From: Closterium sp. Naga37s-1
Taxonomy: Eukaryota > Streptophyta > Zygnematophyceae > Desmidiales > Closteriaceae
Direction: 5' to 3'
Assembly (NCBI GenBank): GCA_947471745.1
Contig: CANJKZ010001150.1
Location: 310,001 to 374,000 of the forward strand
DNA length: 64,000 bases
The position numbers were made by a program, and so were the translations under genes. The notes under the pieces were generated by a model. The model was not told where the DNA came from and did no database searches. It worked only from the letters and a program-made list of their open reading frames with translations. Shown here one piece after another: positions 52,795 to 62,435 of the stretch. Every line of letters starts with the position of its first letter. The stretch's first letter is position 1.

Positions 52795-55700
52795 ATGGCG
52801 GTAGGTCCAACGAGTCAGCCGCGCAGTAGCTGCTTCACGCTTCGCCTCTTAGGCAAACAGAAATCGACCAAGAGCAAGAGGCAGTCCACCGTGCATCCCG
52901 TGGGTGATCTCGCCGCTCACCCAGCGCCCGCCGCGGAACATCCACGTAGCGATGGTAGGAATGGCGCCGCGAGAGCTGGACGTGGACAGGTCGCAGGAGT
53001 AGAGATTCATACAGCCACAGGTGCGCCAGCAGTCGCTGTCCCACATAGTCATCGCGCGCAGAATGACCGTCCCGAAACCGACGACGGCCGGCGAGTGCAA
53101 TACGCGCAGGATCTAGCAGCGGCGCCGCTAGAGCGATCACTAGAGCATGCCGAGCGAAGTCTTGTGGCAGCAGCCGTAGCTGGTGCTGCATCAACTTCGC
53201 CATGCGAATCATCGCCAGGAAGTTCTGGGCAGCAGGTAGCGGCTGGAATTCGGCTGAAGCTGCATCGTGTGGAAGAGGAGCCGTCCAGTTCAGATGCGCC
53301 TGATGCTGTCCCCAAAGGCTCCTCCGCTGAACATTCCAAGTATCTTGTCGCGCGCTCCTCGAGCAGCGACTTCTGCGACGATGCGCGATCCATGCAATCC
53401 TCGCGACGGCCGTCGCTCACCGGCGGGCGCAGCTACGAGAAGGCGCGGCGGGAGGGGCAGGAGCTGTACCGGAGGAAGGAGTACGCGGCGGCGGCGGAGA
53501 GCTACGGGGAGGCGATGCTGGCGCTGCTGCGCGAGGCGGGGCGCGACGACGCGACGAAGCGGTCGCTGCAGGCCGTGCTCCTCGCCAACCGTGCCATGTG
53601 CTTCCGCTACCTGGGCAGGTCCGTGCACGTCGTCGATACCGCGTACATGGGTCCTAGAACCGAAGAGCTGGTTCATCGCGCGGCGACGAGTCAGCGGGTT
53701 TCCGCGTAGATGGATCGACAACTCTCTGAACAATAACATCTAGCATCTTTTTGAATCTTTCCTGGTCGACCTCTTAAAGAGGCTGACCATCAGGCGCCAC
53801 GACTTGGATGAGATAAACTCAAATCACAGTATGGATCGTCATCTCGTGGTGTTGCTACTGCCGCGCTAATTTGTTGCCCATACGGATCGCAGCCGCGTTC
53901 CTTGTTTCCCCGTCATACCGCTAAGAGCGCTTTGATCTGTCACACAAGGTATTGTCGTCGACTCTTGGCAGCCCACTTGCGCAGATCGCGCACTTCATCT
54001 CTCCCCCAAAATGCCCTTCTTGGCCATGTGAATTTCCCCACCCATCGCGCAGGAACGAGGAGGCGATACGCGACTGCCACGCGGCACTGGCGTCCGACTT
54101 TTGCGCGGGCCAGACGCTGCTGCACATCGAAGAGGTTCTCGAGGAATGCGGCGACCTTCGCGGCGCGCTCGCGTGCCACGTGGCGTCCGTGCAGCGCGCG
54201 CTGGATGAGCGGCCGAGCGGCGAGATTCCCACGGAGGAGGCGACGGAGGTGGAGCGCGTGCGACGGCAGCTGATTGGCGAGCGAGAGCTGGCGATTCAGT
54301 GGAAGAAAGTTCCCGCCAAGGGCAAACCGCCACTTGGCGCGCAGATGTCGGCGGTGGAGTGGCGCGGGCAGGTGATTCTGTTCGGCGGCACGGATCGCAG
54401 CCACAACCTGCTGCCCAACGACCTCCACATCTTCGATACGTACAAGTCCGAGTGGCTGCTCGTCCACATCCCCGGCCTGCGCCCCGCCGCGCGCGCCGGC
54501 CACCGCGCCGTGGTCCACGGCGACTGCATGTACGTCTGCGGCGGCGGCCACTCGACGGATTTCGACATGTGGCGGCTCGATCTGGTGACCATGGACTGGG
54601 AGCCCGTGCCGGCTGCGCCGGGGCTGCCGGCCGGGTTGACCGAGGGCGAATCAGAGCAGCGCTCCGACGAGCATCCCGCTAACTTGGCGGGTCAGGAATT
54701 GGCGACGCGGGGCCAGGCGCCGCCGGGATTGGTGCAGCACAGCGCGTGCGTCGTTGACGGCCGGCTGCTCGTGTGGGGCGGCTTCGTTGTCGGTCGGCCG
54801 CCTCTCGAGCGGCACGCCAACCGGCAGCACCTGTACGAGTTCGACTTCGAGACGGGCGAATGGCGGCGCGACACGTGGCAGGGAGACTATCTCCCGAAAG
54901 CTTATCAGGACCGCGGCGTGGGCACGTGTGCCGGCGTGGCGAGTTGCAGGGAGGGCGGCAGGAGCGAGTCGGTTGAGATCATGTCGTTCTTCGGAAGCCG
55001 CAAGACCCTCGTACCGCGATCCGGGCTCATCATGGACGAGTCGACCGCCACCGTCGATCGCCTCCTGCTGGGCGAGCGCCGATGGCAGCCCGTGCCGCTG
55101 CTCGGGCCGCGCGTGCCTGCGGCGCGGTCGGAGGCGGCGTTCTTGTCGCTGCCGGATTACGCGGCGACGCTGTGCGTGGGCGGGTACTACGAAGGTAAGG
55201 CGCTAGCCGTGTGGCGCTGCCTTCTCGTGGGGCCTTGTGGTGCTCTTGTCCCTCCCAAGCGCGATTCACCTTCTCATTCCCCCTTTCGTCCTCTTGCCTC
55301 TCTGTGTTCCCCCCATCAGGCGCGATTCACCGCGACGGGTGTCGGTACTACGGCGACGCGTGGCTGTGGCACCACGACCTGGGCATCTGGTCGCCGCTCG
55401 CCGCCAAGGGCGACGACTTCCGCGCCGGCGCGCACTTCTGGCTCGTGCAGCGCAACGACGGCGCCGTCTTCGCGGGCGGCGGCTTCTGCGGCACGCCCAT
55501 GTGAGTGGCGCGAGCGGGCACGCCCATGTGAGTGGCGCGAGGGGGCATGTGAGTGTTGCGCGAGGGGATTCGGGGAGCTGCGGAGATGCGCTGAGTGCAC
55601 CGCGAGGAACTCGGTAAATGCGTCTTCCCGCTCACAAACAACCCGCCCCCTTTCCCCCCTCTCCTTCCCCCACTCCCCGCCGCTCCCCGCAGCACGACCA

Positions 55701-58700
55701 TGTTCGGAGCGGTCTACGAGGCCACCATCGTTGCGCCCAAAGTGCGCCGTCCGCCGCCCCCGCGCGCCCCTGCGCGCTCCCTTCCCCTCGCCCACCCCAT
55801 CCCGCCCGGCTCCCCGCTCCTAGCTCTCCCCGCGCCCCCTTCCGCCGCGCCCATTCTTGCGCTCCCCTGGGGCTCTTCCCCTTCCCCTGGGCGTGGAACT
55901 TCCGCCTCCTCCTCCCCCTCCCCCCCGCCGCACTCCTCCCCTCGTCCCCTCTCCGCCTGCTCCTCCTCCTCCTCCCTGCGCACGCCCGGCACGCCGCTCA
56001 TGCCCATCGTGCGCTCCGCGTCCGCCGCCGCGTTCCGCCAAGGCGCTCGGTCGAGCGCACACGGGGAAGGGGAGAAGCTGGGCGCGGCGGGGGGAATGGT
56101 CGTGATGAGCCGCTGCAACACCCTCCCCGCGCAGTACTCTCCGCCGGGCGGGGGGATGGCGGGGGGAGAGGGCGGCGCGGGCGCGGGCGGAGGCTTCAGC
56201 GCGTGGGACGAGCGGCAGCTGGCGCTGGGATCCGCTGACGTCAGCACGGAGCATCACGACGCGAACGTGCGGTTCAAGGCGAAAGAGGAGGCGCCGTTCG
56301 AGGCGCCTTTGGGACCAATCAACATCAAGATTCTTAAGCTCGAGTTTGAACGACGGGTGAGAGCAACATGCACCAACTGGAACGACATGTTGTCAAAAGG
56401 CCTTACTTCCTCGAATAATGCCTAGGAAATCCCGTCCTTATCCACCCATTCCTGTTCTCTTCCGCGTCCGCCTCGCCCCCTTGCTCGTTTTTTGCAGCGT
56501 GAGAACCGGCTGAAGACGAAAGCAGAGATGGCGGCGGCGGGCGCAATGGCGGCGATGCGGCGCGTGAGGGCGCAGCAGGGGGACCAGATGGGCGCAGGGG
56601 TGGCGCAGTCCCTGATGCTGCACGTGCGAATGAGACAAATCGACCCGCCCATCTGGAGGTGAGAAGGGGGAGGAGGCAGGTTTGGTGATGGCTGCTTCAT
56701 TTTTTATAATCACAAGGGATGCTGCCGTCCTCCCCTCTTGCTCACATGTGATCTAATCCCATCCATGGCATCCGATGTCATGCCATGCCACGCCATGCAC
56801 GCATCAGGCGTCAGGGCACATGACGCTACATTCCATGTTCGGCCATATCATCCCATCTCACCCCACCCCACCCCACCCCACCCCACCCCACCCCATCCCA
56901 CCCCAACCCGTGGCACTGCGCCATCAGGCGCATGGAGGTGTCGGGGCACATGACGCTCCGCCAGTTCCACAAGCACGTGCTGCGCCTCTCCATGGGCTGG
57001 GCCAGGTGCGTCCCCAGGTGTTCAGGTGCATTCTCAGGTGCTCAGATGCGACCTCAGGTGCTCAGGTGCCCATTGTTGCTCAATCCCAGTCCATCCCGCA
57101 TACTCATTACCAACCCCTCATGCCCATGCCCATCCCCCGTCCTCCACAGGGACCATCACGCCTACAAGTTCCGGTCCTCCTCAGGCCCGTGCCCCGGCGT
57201 GTGGTTCGGGCCGACCCTGTCTGCCGCACCTGACTTCGCCCTGGCGCGCATGCTTGGGCAGGGCTTGGCGGACGACAACTGTGTGCTGCTGGGGGAGATG
57301 CTCGTCAAGGTGAGCAGCAGAGGGTGGAAGAAGGGGGAACCAATCAGCTTGCATGTCAGGACGGCGATTGACATGCTGGTAGGTGCGTGCAGCATCCACT
57401 CCCTATGGAGCTTGCATCCCAGATTTCCTCTTGCATACCGTGCATGCGCCACCCCATGCCTGCACCACCCCATGCCTGCACCACCCCATGCATGCACCAC
57501 CCCATGCATGCACCACCCCGTGCATGCAACACCCCATGCATGCAACACCCCATGCATGCAACACCCCATGCATGCACCACCCCATGCCTGCACCACCCCA
57601 TGCCTGCACCACCGCATGCCTGCACCACCCCATGCCTGCACCACCCCATGCCTGCACCACCCCATGCCTGCACCATCCCACGTCTTGCCCCATGGCACAG
57701 GAGGGCGACCGCATGGCGTATGTGTATGACCTCACAGACCGCTGGGAGCACGAGATTGTGCTGCTGCACGCCACACCCGGCCCGCCACACCGCCCTGTCA
57801 GTGCCCTTCTCTTCCCCTCCCCGTTTCCTCTGATTCATTCCCCCCTGGAATTCCTATCATTTCCGGTTGTAATCTGAAACACTTTGACCTGTATCTCTCA
57901 TTCCCATGTGCTCGAAATTCTGGCCTATGATTATATTGTTTTCCATCTACTCTGTCTGCGACGTTTGCCTGCTTTTGCCACTACTGACCCTCCTCGCCCT
58001 ACCACCCCCCGATCGCCGTCTCCTTGCTCTCCCTGCCTTGCTTCACCCACCCCCCTGTTTGGCGCACACAGCTGAGAGCGGAGGTGGTGGATGGGTGGGG
58101 GGCATGTCCCCCAGAGGACGTGGGGGGAATGGGGGGATACCTGCGGCTGCTGGAGAGAGTGCGCAGCAGCCATGGCAGCAAGCGCGATGCTGCATGCACA
58201 CGGGTGCTCCGGGCCGCTAATAAGAGTCACCTTGACTCGTTTGACCCCACGTGAGTGCCTTGGCTCGTTTGACCCCACGTGAGTGCCCTGACTCGTTTGA
58301 CCCCACGTGAGTGCCTTGACTCGTTTGACCCCACGTGAGTGCCTTTACTTGTTTGACCCCACGTGAGTGCCTTGACTCGTTTGACCCCACGTGAGTGCCT
58401 TGACTCGTTTGACCTCACGTGCCTTGACTCGTTTGACCCCACGTGAGTGCCTTGACTCGTTTGACCCCACGTGAGTGCCTTGACTCGTTTGACCCCACGT
58501 GAGTGCCTTTACTTGTTTGACCCCACGTGAGTGCCTTGACTCGTTTGACCCCACGTGAGTGCCTTTACTTGTTTGACCCCACGTGAGTGCCTATGTGTGC
58601 TTGCCTGCTGCATTTTCTCCAATGACCAGAGCCATGCTCATTTAACATCATTCTCATTGATCCAATGTACCACCATCCCACACCCCCACCCATCAAACTC

Positions 58701-59357
58701 CTCGCTATCCTCCCCTCGCCTCCCCACCATGTTCCACCCTGCAGCAATTTCCCTCTCAACGCCTGCAGAGCAGCCTTGGAGAAGCACCTAGCATCAGCGG
58801 CTCTCACCCCGCCATCCAACCACCTCGACCCCGTCCCAGTTGCCGCCCACCCCGTCCCCGCCCTCGCCTCCCCCTCCCCCCTGGCCCCCCTCCAACGCTC
58901 CAAGTCCTTCTCCATCACCCGCCCCTCCTCCACCAGCCCCCACCACTCGCACACGCCACATCAGCTGCCACATCAGCAGCACCGGCACCATCAGACCGCC
59001 AGGTCACCGCACCGTGGCAGCAGCCCCCACCGCAGCCCTCGACCAATCACAAGCAGCTCAAGTTTCGGCAGCAGCGTCAGCAGCAGTAGCCGGGGGGGTG
59101 GATCCAGGGGAGGAGGAGCAGGAGGGGGGACACGGGGAGTAGTACCAGGGCCGATACTCGTACAAGCGGTGCCTCCCCTGAATCTACCTCCCCCTGATTT
59201 CGCGGGTCGCAAGGCGTGTCAGGCGTGTGGGTCGAGCAAGGCGGAGGTGGCGTGCGAGCGGTGCCACCGGGTCTTCTACTGCTGTGTGGAGCATCAGCAC
59301 ATGGACTGGAAGCTTGGCCACAGGCTCGTGTGCGTGGCCGTGGAAGAGGTGCGGTGA
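52795..59357 (+). CDS. TPR-Kelch-pRiA4b_ORF3-MYND fusion protein
   Basis: Ten exons join in frame: 52795-53618, 54053-55194, 55320-55500, 55693-56356, 56498-56658, 56928-57005, 57150-57309, 57701-57796, 58072-58250 and 58745-59357 (1,365 residues). ATG 53392 (residue 200) is an alternative start directly before the first domain. Domains: a TPR-like helix pair (~213-330; GQELYRRKEYAAAAESYGEA, ANRAMCFRYLGRNEEAIRDC); Kelch-type repeats (~360-715; VILFGGTDRSHNLLPNDLHI, MYVCGGGHSTDFDMWRLDL, DAWLWHHDLGIWSPL); a Pro/Ser-rich linker; a plasmid pRiA4b ORF-3-like domain (~970-1165; RMRQIDPPIWRRMEV, YVYDLTDRWEHEIVLL, ACPPEDVGGMGGYLRLLE); and a C-terminal MYND zinc finger (~1320-1358, CQACGSSK...CERCHRVFYC...HRLVC). 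It is probably a protein-interaction scaffold; no catalytic role is evident. Introns 3, 6 and 9 start with repeated splice donors. Confidence 0.82.
55488..55565 (+). repeat. Three tandem copies of the intron 3 splice-donor region
   Basis: GGCACGCCCAT|GTGAGTGGCGCGAG spans the exon 3 end and is repeated directly inside the intron. Donor-like GTGAGT occurs at 55501, 55528 and 55549; the third copy is shortened (GGGCAT|GTGAGTG). Confidence 0.85.
56855..56915. repeat. CCCCA microsatellite in intron 5
   Basis: CACCC/CCCCA repeat of about 60 bp shortly before the exon 6 acceptor. Confidence 0.85.
57002..57070 (+). repeat. Iterated CAGGTG motifs at the start of intron 6
   Basis: The exon 6 end reads GGCCAG|GTGCGT. 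The next ~60 bp contain CAGGTG about six more times (CCCCAGGTGTTCAGGTGC, CTCAGGTGCTCAGATGC, CTCAGGTGCTCAGGTGCC), each a near copy of the donor. Confidence 0.75.
57448..57680. repeat. 15-bp minisatellite in intron 7
   Basis: About 15 copies of ATGCCTGCACCACCCC with CATGCATGCACCACCCC and GCAACACCCC variants, ending 20 bp before the exon 8 acceptor. It gives Cys/Gly/Trp and His/Pro frames on both strands. Confidence 0.88.
58231..58590 (+). repeat. 13-copy 28-bp array spanning the exon 9 splice donor
   Basis: The unit is CTTGACTCGTTTGACCCCAC|GTGAGTGC, where | is the exon 9/intron 9 boundary in the first copy (58250/58251). Twelve copies are 28 bp and the seventh is 24 bp, lacking GTGAGT. Copies 5, 11 and 13 read TTTACTTG. 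Each full unit carries a strong donor (CAC|GTGAGT), two TTGAC cores and the palindrome CACGTG. Confidence 0.95.
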
Positions 59358-60075
59358 CGTGCCGAGCGGTGCGGTGCGTGAGGTGCCTCCGGGTTGGAAG
59401 GCTTCTTAACTGCCACGCGTGGTTAAAATGGTGCTTTATTTGGTGTTGTCGGCGCTAAGCAACACAACAGTAAGGTGTTGGGAGTAGATTTAAATATTGG
59501 ATAGAGGCAAATGCATCAAAGGGATATGGTATGGTTGCAAACAATTGAGGCATATACCCTTTTGGCGTATTTGTCTGGATGCATCAAGTCTATGTGTACT
59601 CCAATAATATGAATGGTGGTATTATTATACCACCGGAATAATCTTTGTACATCTTTGTTTGCGAGAGCTACTACGCGCTATAGAGGGAAGCCCATACCCC
59701 AGTTTACACCCGCGAGCCAAATTCTAGGTTTCCTGAGGAGGCTGGTGGCGAGGCGAGGGGATGGAGGGAGAGAAAGAAGCCATAAAAACTGCCATAACTG
59801 ACAAGCCGAAGGGATTTTGCAGTGAGAAACTCGTGCACGCAGCTTCCAGCGCGACACGGCCGAGGGTAGTGTGATTCTTGAAGCTGCTAGGTTCTCAGCT
59901 GCAGCCTTCATCATCCCGTTCAGTTGTAAAGCTTGGGTGTTGATCGTTTCTACGCGGTTCAGAGATAGGTACACGTTTCTCTCCAGCGCTGCGTAAATTG
60001 CGAACGTCATCGCTGTCGCAAGGGCTTTGTTAAGTCGCAAGCTTCGTGTAAGTCGCGAGCGTCGTACACGTCGCG
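59358..60075. other. intergenic, nothing recognised
   Basis: This holds the 3' flank of the MYND gene and the promoter of CWC15. No open frame matches a family. Confidence 0.5.
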
Positions 60076-61780
60076 ATGACGACGGCAGCGCGGCCGACAT
60101 GGGCGCCGGCAAAGGGAGGCGAGGAGCAGGGCGGGTCGCGCATATTCGGGCCGAGTCAGAAGTACTCCGCTAGAGATGTCGCCAGCCACACGAGCCTCAA
60201 ACCCAGGTGCGGGGCTTAGAGGCATCTCTAATTCAAGCTCTAGCGTGCTGAGGCCGCGCCAGATTCATTCCGGTTGAGACGTTGCGACTCTCACGAGTCG
60301 CTAACTAGTTGCGCGTCGGAACCTCAGTAGGCATTTTTATTGCGATATTAGGTACCCTGTAAAAGATACCGTCAGGCAGCTCGCTTCATATCCGCTAATT
60401 AACCGTTTGTGTCCAAACATGGCGTGTGTTCGTGCATGGCACGTGGCCGCATACTCGCGTGCGGTGGAGCAGGAGGGAGGGGCAGGTGACGAAGGAGGAG
60501 GTGAAGCGGCGGGACCTGCGGGGGGAGCTGGAGGAGCGTGAGAGGCGGCACTTCGCCGCAAAGGACAAGGAGCAGCAGCTGCGCACCGACGACCGCAAAC
60601 GAACCTCTGGCTTGTTGTTACCAGGTAACATCCGCGGGCCTGTGCGCAGCAGTGCGGTTTGGTGGCGGGTCGGGCGATCAGTGCTTCTGCGTGTCGCTTC
60701 TGTGCATGTGCCGTGTTTCCCATAGGTGCTGAGAACGCTTTGTGTATGCATGCATGGTCGCGTGATGGATGCGAGGGTACGTGATGCATGGATGGTTACA
60801 TGGCTGCATGGTGCATGGGTGCATGGTTACATGGCATGTGTGCATGCGTGCATGGATGCAGGTGGGGGGGCGTTGGGAGGGCGGAAGGAGGTGGAGGAGC
60901 GGTTGATACCCCGAGCAGCGGATGCAGACGACTCCGATGGGGAGGACAGGCGGGGAGGCGGGGGTGATGACGAGGATGATGACGATGATGACGAGGACGA
61001 TGACGAGGATGACACCATGGAGTTGCTTGCTGAGCTGGAGAGAATCAAGAAGGAGCGAGCCGAGGAGAAGCTGCGCAAGGTATGTGGCGTCCCATGCGGT
61101 CCGCCATGTGGTCGCCTATGTGGTTGTGTGTGCTGTACATGTGTGTCCGCCGCACCTGCATGCCATGCCCTGCCATGAATCGTTTTCAGAGTTCACGAAG
61201 GGTGCACTTGAATTCACACCCATAGGCTTCTTGCACTTGCATTGAATGTGTAAAGTACCCTGCCCTCTTTATCTCTGGTTCGCCTCTCCTCCCTGCTCTG
61301 CTGCCCGCCCTCTGCGCGCCCATGTGGTGTCATGTGAGCAGGAGAAGGAGCAGGCGGAGCAGGAGGCGAAGGCGAGAGAGAAGGAGATGGCACGCGGCAA
61401 CCCCATCATGGCTGCTGGGGGCTCCGCCTTTGCTGTCAAGCGCAGGTGAGGACGGGCCAGGGGTGCGTGGGTGAAAGGGTTGTGGGCGAGGGGGGTGTGG
61501 GCGAAGGGGGTGTGAACAAGGGGCAGCATGGCAGCACAGCAACATGGGCCTTTTCCCTTGCATGCATCCATATTCGCAGCCAATGCCATCCCCTTCCTGG
61601 CACCCGTATCACTCGCCTCTCACTGCCCTTGCTTGCCACGCACTCCCCTGTACTAGGTGGGACGACGACGTGGTGTTCCGCAACCAGGCCAAGGACGAGC
61701 AGAAGCCCTCCAAGCGATTCATCAACGACACCATTCGCAGCGACTTCCACCGCCGCTTCCTCAACAAGTACATGAAGTAA
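60076..61780 (+). CDS. CWC15: Spliceosome protein CWC15 (Cwf15/AD-002 family)
   Basis: Exons 60076-60206, 60473-60624, 60862-61079, 61342-61445 and 61657-61780 join in frame to 242 residues, the usual family size. The start matches the invariant N-terminus ([15 protein letters not shown], then [14 protein letters not shown] and [13 protein letters not shown]). The middle has [19 protein letters not shown] and an acidic tract, DADDSDGED. The C-terminus has [25 protein letters not shown] and the conserved end [16 protein letters not shown]...[17 protein letters not shown]15 is a component of the Prp19-associated/NTC-related part of the spliceosome, active in the nucleus during catalysis. It lies downstream of the MYND gene in the same direction and is convergent with the importin gene. 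Intron 2 contains GCATGG repeats. Confidence 0.97.
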
Positions 61781-62435
61781 CGCGCTTGCTCACACTGCAG
61801 TGTGGTGGCTTCTTCTCGTAAGCAGGAAGTTCAGTGTTACCACCACGCATTCATTTTGTATATGTGCTCCATATGTGCAGCTTTGTGTGAAATCTGTTAG
61901 CAATGAATTTCGACAAGGTCAATTGGGGAAGGGAGAGGGGGGTAGGGAAGGTAACATGCAGGCTGGAACATACGGTAGTAGGAACTTAGGCCCTCCTCAC
62001 AAGAGAGCCACAATAATTTTATACTGGGTATAGACTTTGACCATAAGCACAAATGCATAAAGATATCTTTATGCTTACTCTACAACACTACCGGCACACT
62101 ACAAAACGTTTCCTACCAGGCCTACACACAACGAAGAGAATTGCCTACCTGCCTGCTACCTGCTGCTCATATGACGGAGCATAAGCTACGTGCACCTGAT
62201 CTGACCTACACAAGACAGCCCACTGTTGAGTCACAAGCAAAAACAATACCGGCTCGCAGCTCTGCTGCATGTGCCTTGCGTGTGCCAGAGCACACGTATG
62301 GCTATGATCCACACACTGCCGCCTGCTCAGCAGCTGCACTGGGGGACCACTGGGGCTTCCAATGCCTCCAAGGCATAGCAAGCCTCTCTTATCACGAGAG
62401 ACTGCAGCCCATCCAACCCTCAGCTCAGAGCCTCT
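61781..62435. other. Convergent 3' region of CWC15 and the importin gene
   Basis: No gene is seen. It holds both 3' UTRs, and a small AT-rich palindromic run (CATAAAGATATCTTTATG) lies near 62056-62073. Confidence 0.5.

Noticed and set aside
55740..56140. Possible extra intron inside exon 4 of the MYND gene (donor AAA|GTGCGC)
   Set aside because: The Pro/Ser-rich frame stays open for the full 664 nt and keeps phase, so no intron is required, although cDNA could still show one.
57383..57877. Cys/His/Pro and Gly/Trp/Cys ORFs on both strands
   Set aside because: They come from the 15-bp minisatellite in intron 7 of the MYND gene.
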